Shown: one piece after another, positions 1 to 8,743 of the stretch
Numbering within the stretch: the first letter of the stretch is position 1
Layout of the letters: each line of letters starts with the position of its first letter
Assembly: GCA_937139495.1 (NCBI GenBank)
Contig: CAKZQC010000049.1
Span: 1-64,000, forward strand
Length of the DNA stretch: 64,000 nt
Direction of reading: 5' to 3'
Origin: an uncultured Saprospiraceae bacterium
Lineage (GTDB): Bacteria > Bacteroidota > Bacteroidia > Chitinophagales > Saprospiraceae
Program-made: the position numbers and the translations under genes
Notes under the pieces: model-generated
Database searches by the model: none
Seen by the model: the letters and a program-made list of their open reading frames with translations, nothing else
What the model was told of the DNA's origin: nothing

Positions 1-66
1 CCTAGAATACATCCTAAAGTAGGATTGCTGTTATTTTACGCTTCTTCAATATTTCCTATGATATAG
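1..66 (+). CDS. C-terminal tail of an unidentified gene (partial)
   Basis: Frame 1 is open from the window edge to a TAG stop at 64-66, giving 21 residues that end in a hydrophobic stretch (GLLLFYASSIFPMI). The other two forward frames close early. A strong rightward terminator follows 25 bases later, as expected behind a plus-strand gene. The family cannot be recognised from so short a tail. Confidence 0.3.
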   Translation, partial: PRIHPKVGLLLFYASSIFPMI

Positions 67-78
67 ATAAAAAAAAAA

Positions 79-93
79 TTGTCCTGTACTAAA
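79..93 (+). repeat. 15-bp repeat shared with 59981-59995
   Basis: TTGTCCTGTACTAAA occurs exactly here and again at 59981-59995, where it forms one arm of an inverted repeat. Both copies lie in non-coding DNA next to strong hairpins. The origin is unknown; a decayed mobile element or a shared regulatory site are both possible. Confidence 0.4.
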
Positions 94-131
94 GCCCCAA
101 GTAGATAAAAAATCTATTTGGGGCTTTTTTT
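91..131 (+). terminator. Rho-independent terminator
   Basis: A 16-bp stem (one G-U pair) starting AAAGCCCCAAG, with an A-rich 5-nt loop, is followed by an unbroken T run. It most likely ends the gene entering from the left edge. It could also stop leftward transcription from the TIR-like gene, but its T run on that strand is poor. Confidence 0.75.
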
Positions 132-220
132 GCTACAAAAAAAATAGAAACACTACCAATCGTAGTATTTCTATTATAACGTTGTTTTGTCACCTATTTT
201 GTTTGTATCTGTATATCTAT

Positions 221-691
221 CTACTGCTTGATAGCCAAGTGATTGAGTAGCGAAATCGTTGCCTCCCCTCCTACTCGCCAAGCAGCTTGCGTCAATTTGG
301 GCAAGTTGGTCGCTACTATTTGTTGTTGTATCCACTCTATCGCCTTGGTAGGGTCGTCACGATCAAACTGCACGACATGTGGATTTTGCATCAAGTTATC
401 CAATTCGAGCAAGTCCACCATATTTTCGACCATCAACCAAGCAGGCACACCATTTTGTACGGCATGTTTCCACTCCAATAATACTCGTTTGTCATCTTTG
501 CCACAGCAAGTGATTAAGCCAATAAACAGCTCCGATTTTTTGATGTCGTTAAGCACTCGGCTATCAATTCGGGTATAAGGCAAATGCCCCCCGACTTTAG
601 GCACAAAGCCATCTTGACGTAGCTTGAAGCCCAACAAGCTCACGGTGCTTTGTTCTTGTTCGTCGATGGAAGGAGAAATATAAGCGATCAT
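221..691 (-). CDS. TIR-like domain protein, second gene of a putative defence pair
   Basis: 156 aa, no signal peptide. The order of segments suits a TIR-type fold: a first strand (IAYIS), a helix, a second strand near residue 30 (GFVPKV), a third strand LFIGLIT (55-61), then LLEWKHA (71-77) and a strand AWLMVE. Glu73 sits where the catalytic glutamate of NAD-cleaving TIR domains is found. The start codon follows the TGA stop of the upstream nuclease-like gene after one base, so the two are almost certainly co-translated. TIR enzymes in bacterial immunity deplete NAD or make signalling nucleotides; that role here is inference. A nucleoside-deoxyribosyltransferase/SLOG-like fold is the main alternative. 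Confidence 0.6.
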   Translation of the reverse strand: MIAYISPSIDEQEQSTVSLLGFKLRQDGFVPKVGGHLPYTRIDSRVLNDIKKSELFIGLITCCGKDDKRVLLEWKHAVQNGVPAWLMVENMVDLLELDNLMQNPHVVQFDRDDPTKAIEWIQQQIVATNLPKLTQAAWRVGGEATISLLNHLAIKQ

Positions 692-692
692 A

Positions 693-1190
693 TCAGAAAC
701 GGTTTCTTTTTAGATAATTGGCATACTCTGGGAAATAAAAATTAAGTATTTCTTCGGCTACCATTATTTTTTGCAAAAATTGAGCACCTGTCCAAAAATC
801 ATATTGATATTGCAATTTGCAATTCTTATTCAAATTTTCAAACATCGTACTTACCCCTGCGGTTACGCCTGTCTTGCAGACCAACAAATAACCATCTGCT
901 TGGTATTCGTGAATCAAGGTTGGAATATTGCAGTTTGCTAAGTTGGTTTTGGATACCGCACTTTCGTAAAACTTGCATTGTATCACCCAAATCCGCTCAA
1001 AACTCTGCACAGAGTCATCGACTCGAAACGTCACCAAAATATCTCGTCCACCATCAGGTCCTTCGCCCGAAGGTTCGACCTTGACTTCTGTAATATTATT
1101 GCTTTCGTCCTTCGGAATTGCCTTAAAATAAGCAGCGACCAAATCTTCAAAAACTTGCCAATCGCTTATTTCTTGATAACTCAGTTTCAT
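693..1190 (-). CDS. Mrr-like PD-(D/E)XK restriction endonuclease domain protein
   Basis: 165 aa. A helix with FEDLVAAYF (14-22), then GPDGGRDILV (44-53) and WVIQCKFYE (68-76) match the D...QxK catalytic core of Mrr-family nucleases (Asp50, Gln71, Lys73). The protein is essentially the nuclease domain alone, with no winged-helix or methyl-binding domain, so target recognition must come from elsewhere, perhaps from the TIR-like partner immediately downstream. Mrr relatives cut modified or foreign DNA. First gene of a two-gene unit; no methyltransferase lies nearby, which argues against classical restriction-modification. Confidence 0.7.
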   Translation of the reverse strand: MKLSYQEISDWQVFEDLVAAYFKAIPKDESNNITEVKVEPSGEGPDGGRDILVTFRVDDSVQSFERIWVIQCKFYESAVSKTNLANCNIPTLIHEYQADGYLLVCKTGVTAGVSTMFENLNKNCKLQYQYDFWTGAQFLQKIMVAEEILNFYFPEYANYLKRNRF

Positions 1191-1281
1191 CGTATGTCTC
1201 TAGACTTTGTCTATTTTGTAGTGTTTGTTTACAACAGTTATAATGTCGTTATTAGTTCCTTGATAGTAATAATAAACTTAG

Positions 1282-1944
1282 TTAACGCACTATTCGTACC
1301 GCAAAACCAGAACCTCTTTGGAGTTCATCATAAGAATCATAACACCAACTAGTCCCATCCCTATATACTAGGCATTTTTTGGCTATCAAGTGAGCGTTTT
1401 CGTACCCTGCATTCACAGGTATTCTGGTAGTTTGTGAGATATATTCTCTACAATCTACATCACTAATCTGCAACCCTTCTCTCGCTCGTCCCTCATTAGG
1501 GTCTTCGTAATAATGATATGGCAGTCTAAACTCTGCTATATAAACTCCTGTTTGTTTGGGAACAAATCCTATTCTAAACTGCTTTTGTCCAGCTCTGTTT
1601 TCTGTCCAGATTTGTTCTTCTTGCCCATCCGTTTTGAAAATACCTTTATCTACTACAATTTCAAAATCATTGATAAAGCGATAATTTACAGCCGTGTCTA
1701 ATTTCCGCATGCGGAAATCAAAGTAAAGATCAAATTCGCTCAAATCAACAAATTCGTCCTCCTCTTTAGCATACAATACTTGTGATACATCCATCTTGAC
1801 CCAAATCGTATCGTCTATCTGATACTGTTCTGTAATTCCCATCGTCATCGGAATTTCAAAGTCATAAGATTTGCTACAAAATGGCTTGCATGCTGCACTC
1901 AATACGAGTATTAGTACAACACTAAACAAAAATTTAATAGTCAT
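1282..1944 (-). CDS. Lipoprotein of unknown function
   Basis: About 220 aa when started at the internal Met at 1944, which puts a clean signal peptide (MTIKFLFSVVLILVLSAAC) at the N-terminus; an upstream ATG at 1968 would add eight residues. The lipobox is LSAAC. The rest is mostly beta-rich with several cysteines in the second half (DVDC, KKC, SWC), suggesting a disulfide-stabilised periplasmic or surface domain. No family was recognised. It follows its own promoter region and ends 91 bases from the start of the nuclease-like gene. Confidence 0.75.
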   Translation of the reverse strand: MTIKFLFSVVLILVLSAACKPFCSKSYDFEIPMTMGITEQYQIDDTIWVKMDVSQVLYAKEEDEFVDLSEFDLYFDFRMRKLDTAVNYRFINDFEIVVDKGIFKTDGQEEQIWTENRAGQKQFRIGFVPKQTGVYIAEFRLPYHYYEDPNEGRAREGLQISDVDCREYISQTTRIPVNAGYENAHLIAKKCLVYRDGTSWCYDSYDELQRGSGFAVRIVR

Positions 1945-2028
1945 TCTTAGGGTGATTTTAATTAGCAATTGGGTTTTACTACATCAAAAATAAGCTATTT
2001 ATATATTAAAAGAAATGAAAATGATTTT

Positions 2029-2709
2029 TTAACCTTTTTTCATCTTGATTTTCATCACAATATCCTTGGCAGGACGATTGCCACCACCTGTGGCTACTGC
2101 TGCTATTTTGTCAATGACTTCCAGCCCACTAATCACTCTACCAAATACCGTATAACCACCGTCTAAGTGAGGCGTTCCACCTTGCTCGGCATAAGCTTTC
2201 TTTTGAGCTTCTGTATAAGCAATACCATTACGCTGAGATACTTGATTAAGCATTGTGTTACTTACTTTTTGTCCTTGTACCAAGTAGAACTGAGAGCCTG
2301 AAGAGGCTTTTTGCGGATTGGCACCATCGCCTAAGCGAGCCGCCGCCAAACTGCCCTTGATATGCACATTGCTATCTACAAATTCGGCAGGAACAGTATA
2401 TCCAGGTCCTCCATTGCCCAACATCGTATTAGGAGCGGCATTTTTGGAGGCAGGATCACCGCCTTGTATCATAAAATTATTGATGACTCTATGAAAAAGC
2501 AAGCTGTCATAAAACCCTTTTTTGACCAACTTGACAAAGTTGTCTCGGTGCTGAGGTGTACTAGCGTACAACTGTACTTCCATGTTGCCATATTCCGTTT
2601 GTATCTCTACGATAGGCGAATAATCAGCTGACTTAGGATTGTAAATACTCTTGCTACAAGCAGTCAAGCACAAGGTGGCGAGTAGGAGTAAGTAGATTAT
2701 TGATTTCAT
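2029..2709 (-). CDS. Cyclophilin-type peptidyl-prolyl cis-trans isomerase, lipoprotein
   Basis: 226 aa. A lipoprotein signal peptide (LCLTAC, Cys18) precedes a cyclophilin domain from about residue 32. It carries FHRVINNFMIQGGDP, the usual active-site stretch with the catalytic Arg, plus SSGSQFYLV and a late GYTVFGRVISG. It would catalyse proline isomerisation in the periplasm to assist folding of exported proteins. An insertion rich in small and polar residues (about 145-175) is common in Bacteroidota members. Monocistronic. Confidence 0.93.
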   Translation of the reverse strand: MKSIIYLLLLATLCLTACSKSIYNPKSADYSPIVEIQTEYGNMEVQLYASTPQHRDNFVKLVKKGFYDSLLFHRVINNFMIQGGDPASKNAAPNTMLGNGGPGYTVPAEFVDSNVHIKGSLAAARLGDGANPQKASSGSQFYLVQGQKVSNTMLNQVSQRNGIAYTEAQKKAYAEQGGTPHLDGGYTVFGRVISGLEVIDKIAAVATGGGNRPAKDIVMKIKMKKG

Positions 2710-2862
2710 TTTTTCAAATTTTTTTTATCGTGACTTTCGTCGAATAAAGAACCATTTTATTTCGGCACAAAAGTAGCCAATTGAAGGTGGCTTGTGTTGA
2801 TATAGCACTACTTTTTCATAAAAAATATGCCGACAGCTACCTACTATAAGCAATTGCCACAC

Positions 2863-2905
2863 CAAAAAAAATCCGTTTTACTTCTCTGAAAGAAATAAAA
2901 CGGAT
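2863..2905 (-). terminator. Rho-independent terminator of the DUF5684-like gene
   Basis: ATCCGTTTTA at 2871-2880 pairs perfectly with TAAAACGGAT at 2896-2905. On the minus strand the stem is followed by eight T residues, so it ends transcription of the membrane protein gene at 2931-3317. Confidence 0.8.
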
Positions 2906-2930
2906 CAGTATGTTTTATGAAAGGTACTTC

Positions 2931-3317
2931 TTAAAGTGCCTCCATTTTATTATCATCTAAAATATCATCGTAACCATCATTTACTACGTTTCCTTGGTAT
3001 TGAGCATCGCCAAAACCTAGTATTGGGAAGAAAATAAAGCCTAAAAATAATAGACCTAATGTAAACCCTACTCCTTTGCCAAATTTGGTAGAAATACCAT
3101 GAAATAACATAACAGCAGCAACAATATTGGCAATCGGAATAAAGAATAAAACGATCCACCAAGCTGGCTTATCTGCTATCTTTGTCATAACATAGATATT
3201 GTAAAAAGGTACAAGGCAAGCCCAACCGGGTTGTCCTGCTTTAACAAAAGTTTTCCACATACCAGCGATAACAACTACAACTACAGCTAGATAAAGAATT
3301 AGTCCAATAACTTCCAT
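2931..3317 (-). CDS. Small multi-pass membrane protein, DUF5684-like
   Basis: 128 aa with about four transmembrane segments (residues 4-22, 28-45, 52-72, 83-101). The stretch WACLVPFYNIYVMTKIADKPAWW is typical of DUF5684 membrane proteins, often found as small signal-peptidase-like or unknown inner-membrane proteins in Bacteroidota. The acidic C-terminus ends DDILDDNKMEAL, which closely resembles the N-terminus of the microprotein at 10848-10994 (LLDDNKIEED) and the C-termini of the membrane proteins near 43 kb. Function unknown. Confidence 0.8.
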   Translation of the reverse strand: MEVIGLILYLAVVVVVIAGMWKTFVKAGQPGWACLVPFYNIYVMTKIADKPAWWIVLFFIPIANIVAAVMLFHGISTKFGKGVGFTLGLLFLGFIFFPILGFGDAQYQGNVVNDGYDDILDDNKMEAL

Positions 3318-3415
3318 TTTTAATAAAGTTTTAAAGTGTGTTAAAAATATTTAGTTTAAAATAACGATTTTTAACACAAACCAACAAACTATATTAAAAA
3401 TTTCTTGTTACTGAA

Positions 3416-4381
3416 TTATTTTTTCAACAAACCCAATTCTTTGATTCTTTCCGACAAGAAAGCACCAGCCGTAATATCGTCGTACGCTTTAGGATTGTCA
3501 GCATCTACACAACTATCCAAGCATGTCAAATCCATCTCGCTACGTGGGTGCAAGAAGAAAGGAGCAGAATAACGAGGCTTGAGCATCGATTCTCTATCCA
3601 AATTGATCACACGGTGAATTGTAGATTTCAATTTGCCATTGGTCAATCGTTGGAGCATATCACCAATATTGATTACAATTTCGTTTTCGTTAGGAGATAC
3701 ATCTACCCATTCTCCATCGGAGTTCATGGCTTGTAGACCTTTGGCAGAACCGCCCATCAATAACGTAATCAAGTTGATATCGCCGTGTGCTGCTGCACGT
3801 ACCGCACCTTCTTCTACCTCATCAAGACTCTTGACAGGATAGTAATGCAATAGACGCAAAATGCTATTTCCATTTTTGATTTTTCCATCAAAATAATCTT
3901 CGTCCAAGTCTAAATATAAAGCAATAGCACGCAATAGATTGCGACCAGTACGCTCAAACGTTTGGTAAATTTCCCAACCTACTTTTTGAAGTTGTGGTAC
4001 TTCGTCCAACCAGATATTAGCTGGGTATTCGTTGGCAAGTGCTGGCTCGTCTTCTACTTCTTGACCAATATGCCAAAACTCTTTGAGGTCGGCTACCTTT
4101 TCTCCTTTGGCAGTTTCTCGCCCTTTGGAAATATAACCACGTTGTCCGCCATTGCTCAAGTCTTCGTACTTCTTTTTGATGTCCGTAGGTTGAGCAAAGA
4201 TAGCTTCCGATGTTTCAAACAATCGTTGACGCTGCGATTCGGTTACGCCATGATTTTTGACTACTACAAAACCTATTTGCGAAAACGCATTGCCTAAGTC
4301 CTGAATAAATTGTTGTCTTTTTTGATTGTCGCCCGATACAAAATCGTGATAATCAACTGTTGGAATTGTCTGTAAAGCCAT
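3416..4381 (-). CDS. 2-oxoglutarate/Fe(II)-dependent oxygenase, isopenicillin-N-synthase type
   Basis: 321 aa, cytoplasmic. The N-terminal DIOX_N-like region (IPTVDYHDF, GFVVVKNHGV) leads into a 2OG-Fe(II) oxygenase domain. Iron ligands are His199 and Asp201 (AHGDINLIT) and His256 (STIHRVIN); Arg270 and Ser272 (KPRYSAPFF) would hold the 2-oxoglutarate carboxylate. All catalytic residues are present, so it should be active. The substrate cannot be told; relatives act on amino acids, flavonoids or gibberellins. Stands alone between a membrane protein gene and the divergently transcribed bamA. Confidence 0.9.
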   Translation of the reverse strand: MALQTIPTVDYHDFVSGDNQKRQQFIQDLGNAFSQIGFVVVKNHGVTESQRQRLFETSEAIFAQPTDIKKKYEDLSNGGQRGYISKGRETAKGEKVADLKEFWHIGQEVEDEPALANEYPANIWLDEVPQLQKVGWEIYQTFERTGRNLLRAIALYLDLDEDYFDGKIKNGNSILRLLHYYPVKSLDEVEEGAVRAAAHGDINLITLLMGGSAKGLQAMNSDGEWVDVSPNENEIVINIGDMLQRLTNGKLKSTIHRVINLDRESMLKPRYSAPFFLHPRSEMDLTCLDSCVDADNPKAYDDITAGAFLSERIKELGLLKK

Positions 4382-4629
4382 GATTTTATCTTTATTTAGA
4401 TTATTTATTTGTTCTTGGATAATAAAAAACTACCTATTTATACTTTGTTATTCTATTAGGCATTATTATCCTTGCCAATATACTGTTTTACTTTTATTTT
4501 ACGAACAGACTTTAATAGGAAATAGATAGAATACCTCAAAAAAAATATTTCTTAGCCCTCCTGTCGCACTCATTCTGTTATTTTTTGGCGAAATGGGGCT
4601 TTAGTTTTCTCAATACAATTTGTTTACCT

Positions 4630-4637
4630 TACTTTTG
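4630..4637 (+). promoter_or_regulatory. Bacteroidota -7 promoter element upstream of bamA
   Basis: TACTTTTG matches the TAnnTTTG consensus of the Bacteroidota sigma factor, about 80 bases before the bamA start. No convincing -33 element was placed. The rest of the 337-base gap at 4382-4718 holds no gene that I can see. Confidence 0.5.
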
Positions 4638-4718
4638 TGCGTTCTTTTCCGTTTATACAATCAACTACCTCATTGGTAGATCAATATTACTAATCAAAAG
4701 AACTTTCTACTTACTAGA

Positions 4719-7280
4719 ATGCTCAAAGCACAATTTATGATACAACGTATATTCACAATAGTTTTTGTTAGTTTATTACTATTGCATGCTCCTACTCTGT
4801 GGGCACAGCCCGACACCACTGCACCTGCTCCTTTGGTGGATTACAATGCACCAGAATCTTATGAGATTGGAGATATAGCCGTGACAGGAGCCGACTACAC
4901 CGATGCCAATGGCATTATTGCCATTTCGGGATTGACGAAAGGACAAACGATTCGCATACCCAGTGATCAAATTTCTAAATCTATCCGCAAACTTTGGAAA
5001 CAGGGTTTGTTTGTAGATGTACAAATATTGATACAAAAAGTAGTCGGAGATATTGTTTTCTTAGAGATTGTTGTCAAAGAATTTCCTCGTTATAGCCGTC
5101 ATGGCTACAAAGGTATCCCCAAAGGACAACACGATGACCTCAATGGTGCTACTCGCCGATACCTTCAGAAAGGTAGAGCAGCTACAGCCGTCATGAAAAT
5201 GAATGCGGTAAACGCTATCAAAGAAGTCTATAAAGAAAAAGGGTTTTTAGATGTACAAGTAGCAGTAGTCGAAGAGGAAGATAAAGTATTCAAAAATAGT
5301 GTTCGCTGGACGTTCAATATCAATAAAGGCAAACGTGTCCGTATCGACCAAATCAATTTCTATGGCAATACAGAAGTGGAAAAAGGAAAACTCTACAAGA
5401 AAATGAAAGAAACCAAAAGAAATAACTTTTGGGCAATTTTCAAACCTTCCAAATTCTTGGAAGAAGAATATAAAACAGACAAAAAAGCAGTAATCGCCTA
5501 CTACAATACGGTAGGACATCGTGATGCCACCATCACCAAAGATTCTGTTTATTTGATAGAAAAGAAAAATGGCAAAAAAGCACTTGTTATAGATATGTAT
5601 CTTGATGAGGGCGATAAGTATTACTTTGGGAATATTGCCTACAAGGGCAATACCACTTATGACGATGGCAGGCTTGACCGTATCATGGGTATCCGTGCAG
5701 GTGATGTGTACAATGAAGAGTTGCTCAATTCTCGTATTAGTTTCGACAGAAACGGTCGTGATATTAGCACCTTATATATGGACAACGGTTACTTGTTTTT
5801 CCGTGCCGACCCTATCGAAAAAGGAATTGAAGGCGATACCGTAGCGATTGAAATTCGCATTTCGGAAGGTCCTATTGCTATTATCGACAAAGTGATTATT
5901 AGAGGTAATGACCGTACACACGAACACGTTATTCGCAGAGAGTTGCGTACCCTCCCAGGTAATAAATTTAGCCGTTCGGATATTATTCGCTCACAGCGTG
6001 AGTTGGTGGGTCTGAATTATTTCAATGCCGAAAATCTACAAATCAATACGCCTGTCAATGCGGCACGTGGTACCGTAGATATTGAATATATTGTAGAAGA
6101 ACGCCCTTCCGATCAATTGGAACTTTCTGCTGGTTGGGGTGGTGTTGGTCGTGGTATTATTGGTACACTAGGGGTGACGTTCAATAACTTCTCGTTGCGC
6201 AATATACTGAAACCTGAAACATGGAATCCATTGCCACAAGGTGACGGACAACGTCTTTCGTTGAGAGTACAAACCAATGGTCGTTTTTATCAGTCGTACA
6301 ACTTCTCGTTCACGGAGCCTTGGTTGGGTGGTAAGAAGCCTAATGCACTGACTGTGTCGGCTTATCATACCAATTTCAATAATGGTTATAGCCAAGAAAG
6401 TAGTGCTTTCCAGCGTTTGCAAATAACTGGTGCTTCTATTGGTTTGGGTACTCGCTTACGTGTTCCAGATGATTATTTTGTGTACCAAATCAGTGCGAAC
6501 TATCAGAATATGGATTTGGTAAGACGTTATGATTTTGAGATTCCTACTGGATCATTCCACAACTTGGCATTGAGCCAGACGCTTTCTAGAAACACTATCC
6601 TTAATCCAATCTTCCCACAAGAAGGATCAAACATATCGTTGAGTCTTAAATTGACGTTCCCTTACTCGCTTATCGATGGCAAAAATGCCGCTGATTATGC
6701 AGAAATGGATCCTGCTGATAAATTCAAATTGCTAGAATACCACAAATGGGATTTCTTGGCAGAATGGTATGGTTCACTTGCCAAAAACTTGGTAGTCAAA
6801 CTAGGTGTCAAAATGGGTTTCTTGGGTTATTACAACCAGAATGTTGGTTTGTCTCCGTTTGAGCGTTATGAGTTGGGTGGTGATGGTATCTCCAACTTCC
6901 AAGGAATACAGGGTAGAGATATTATCTCGCTTCGTGGTTATCGTGACCCTACAGAAGATGTATCGTCAGCCAATGAGCAAGGAGCAGCCTTGTACAACAA
7001 ACTTACTTTTGAGTTGCGTTACTTAATTTCTCCTAGTCCAAGTGCTACGATTTGGGTCTTGGCATTTGCGGAAGCAGGTAATGCTTGGGGTTCGTTCAAG
7101 GACTATGATCCATTTGCATTAAAACGTTCGGTTGGAGCTGGTTTGCGTGTATTCTTACCGATGTTTGGTACACTAGGATTTGATTATGGTATTGGTTTCG
7201 ATAAGCCACATATCCCAGCAGGTAGCAACTTTACAGATTATGGTGCTTTTAATATTGTATTAGGTTTTGAGCCTAAGTAA
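4719..7280 (+). CDS. bamA: Outer-membrane protein assembly factor BamA
   Basis: 853 aa. After a signal peptide cleaved near LWA-Q come several POTRA domains (about residues 50-460) and a C-terminal Omp85 beta-barrel (about 470-853) ending in the aromatic-rich FNIVLGFEPK. The barrel carries an RGY stretch (SLRGYRDPTED) typical of the lid loop. BamA folds and inserts beta-barrel proteins in the outer membrane. The ATG at 4737 would give an equally good signal peptide and cannot be excluded. It has its own promoter and is followed by a strong terminator; the usual neighbours (skp/ompH, uppS) are not adjacent. Confidence 0.95.
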   Translation: MLKAQFMIQRIFTIVFVSLLLLHAPTLWAQPDTTAPAPLVDYNAPESYEIGDIAVTGADYTDANGIIAISGLTKGQTIRIPSDQISKSIRKLWKQGLFVDVQILIQKVVGDIVFLEIVVKEFPRYSRHGYKGIPKGQHDDLNGATRRYLQKGRAATAVMKMNAVNAIKEVYKEKGFLDVQVAVVEEEDKVFKNSVRWTFNINKGKRVRIDQINFYGNTEVEKGKLYKKMKETKRNNFWAIFKPSKFLEEEYKTDKKAVIAYYNTVGHRDATITKDSVYLIEKKNGKKALVIDMYLDEGDKYYFGNIAYKGNTTYDDGRLDRIMGIRAGDVYNEELLNSRISFDRNGRDISTLYMDNGYLFFRADPIEKGIEGDTVAIEIRISEGPIAIIDKVIIRGNDRTHEHVIRRELRTLPGNKFSRSDIIRSQRELVGLNYFNAENLQINTPVNAARGTVDIEYIVEERPSDQLELSAGWGGVGRGIIGTLGVTFNNFSLRNILKPETWNPLPQGDGQRLSLRVQTNGRFYQSYNFSFTEPWLGGKKPNALTVSAYHTNFNNGYSQESSAFQRLQITGASIGLGTRLRVPDDYFVYQISANYQNMDLVRRYDFEIPTGSFHNLALSQTLSRNTILNPIFPQEGSNISLSLKLTFPYSLIDGKNAADYAEMDPADKFKLLEYHKWDFLAEWYGSLAKNLVVKLGVKMGFLGYYNQNVGLSPFERYELGGDGISNFQGIQGRDIISLRGYRDPTEDVSSANEQGAALYNKLTFELRYLISPSPSATIWVLAFAEAGNAWGSFKDYDPFALKRSVGAGLRVFLPMFGTLGFDYGIGFDKPHIPAGSNFTDYGAFNIVLGFEPK

Positions 7281-7319
7281 TATCACTTTTAGCGAAAGCT
7301 ACTAGATATAAAACACAGC

Positions 7320-7357
7320 AGGGACAATCTACTAAATGTAGATTGTCCCTGTTTTTT
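7320..7357 (+). terminator. Rho-independent terminator of bamA
   Basis: A perfect 13-bp stem AGGGACAATCTAC/GTAGATTGTCCCT with a five-base loop is followed by GTTTTTTG. Its position argues against starting the next gene at 7343. Confidence 0.9.
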
Positions 7358-7414
7358 GTTTGTGCTTCTATCAAGAAGTACTACATTGTATCAAACACCT
7401 TTAAAGCCCTAATC

Positions 7415-8743
7415 ATGAAGATTATAACAACAGTAGTTCTTTTTTGCTTTTCCTCTATTGCTCCTGCCCTAGCCTGCCTTTGGGATTATGACACCGTAGA
7501 AATGGAACGGGAGCAATTCCCGAGCGTATTAGAAATTTTATCAGGAAAGTTTATCCGACATTCGCCAGCATTCTATTATTGGCGAATAAATGACCGAGAG
7601 AACGCCCTCAAATACAACCCCGACAGCTTAGCACTTTATGATGATTTGGCAGTTGCTCACTCCAAATTAGGTAATCAAAGAGCGGCAATCAATATTATTA
7701 GAAGGAAAGATAAAATCAAACCCAACTTGTATAAAACTTATGCAAATATGGGTACTTTTTTTATGCTAGATAACGAATTGGATAGTGCCGTATTTTATAT
7801 CCAAAAAGCACTTGAAATAGACCCCAACGCACACTTTGGGAGAGAAAAATATCAATTGTATTTAGCGGAATATCTTATAGCGAAGTCCAAAAAAGGTCGT
7901 TTAAGATTGCCTTTAGACAAAACGGTCTTTGATATTCCACAGGATTATTACATGGATGCCAATCCTAATAATTTCTATGGATTTTTGCTAACAAAATACA
8001 ATAAAAATAATCAAACAACGGTCAAAAAATTACCTCAAAAAACACTCGAAGAAGCGATTAAAGGCGTTACTGGTATGCTACACTTTGCGGACTCCAATTC
8101 ACCTGTTTTACTAGAGGTTTTGGGCGACTTATTGTTAAATGTAGGCGATAGAGCAGCGGCACGACAATTGGCAAGTAGAGCCTATCTTAAGGCAAGTGCT
8201 ACCCTAAATCCATCTGCCCAAAAAATCTATTTGAATCGTATTGAACTCCTGCTCAATACGCAGCTCCTTGACGAAAAAAGAAAGCAATATGCTCACCTAA
8301 CGATATTAAAAATGCAGCTGCGTATAGAATTGGAAGAGGGTCAGTCGTATTACAAAAATATAGCAGCGGACGAACTTTTGTGGATTCGTTCCAACAAAAA
8401 CGTAGATAAAGAGTTTGCCAATAAGTACTATAACGCTCCCAAAGTAGCCCCAATAAGTGAAAGCTTGAAGGAGATAAAACTATTGAAAGACAGTATCGAA
8501 AATAAATATCCCGAGAGGACGCTTATCGAGTTGATGCTGGCGAAGGATACTTTAAATGATAGAGCTAAATCCATCTTGGATAGCTTGTTTTCGATTCCAG
8601 ATACCATCATAGAAAGTGAAATAAAATCTACTACTCCTGACAGTAAGTCAATGCCTTATCTCAAATACATTGTAGCATTAGTCGCACTATTGAGCATCAT
8701 TTTGGTTATCAAAAAAAGTAAAACAACTAAAAGTCAGTCCTAA
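7415..8743 (+). CDS. TPR-repeat protein with signal peptide and C-terminal membrane anchor
   Basis: 442 aa from the ATG at 7415; the longer reading frame from 7343 would begin inside the bamA terminator. The protein starts with a signal peptide (MKIITTVVLFCFSSIAPALA), then has TPR-like helical pairs (DSLALYDDLAVAHSKLGNQ, then AVFYIQKALEIDP). A single transmembrane segment lies near the C-terminus (YIVALVALLSIILVI), followed by a short basic tail (KKSKTTKSQS). The bulk is therefore periplasmic, anchored in the inner membrane. Probably a scaffold; no enzymatic motif. Its stop overlaps the convergent lipoprotein gene by four bases. Confidence 0.8.
   Translation: MKIITTVVLFCFSSIAPALACLWDYDTVEMEREQFPSVLEILSGKFIRHSPAFYYWRINDRENALKYNPDSLALYDDLAVAHSKLGNQRAAINIIRRKDKIKPNLYKTYANMGTFFMLDNELDSAVFYIQKALEIDPNAHFGREKYQLYLAEYLIAKSKKGRLRLPLDKTVFDIPQDYYMDANPNNFYGFLLTKYNKNNQTTVKKLPQKTLEEAIKGVTGMLHFADSNSPVLLEVLGDLLLNVGDRAAARQLASRAYLKASATLNPSAQKIYLNRIELLLNTQLLDEKRKQYAHLTILKMQLRIELEEGQSYYKNIAADELLWIRSNKNVDKEFANKYYNAPKVAPISESLKEIKLLKDSIENKYPERTLIELMLAKDTLNDRAKSILDSLFSIPDTIIESEIKSTTPDSKSMPYLKYIVALVALLSIILVIKKSKTTKSQS

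Noticed and set aside
7343..7414. N-terminal extension of the TPR gene
   Set aside because: It begins inside the bamA terminator, and a good signal peptide starts at 7415.
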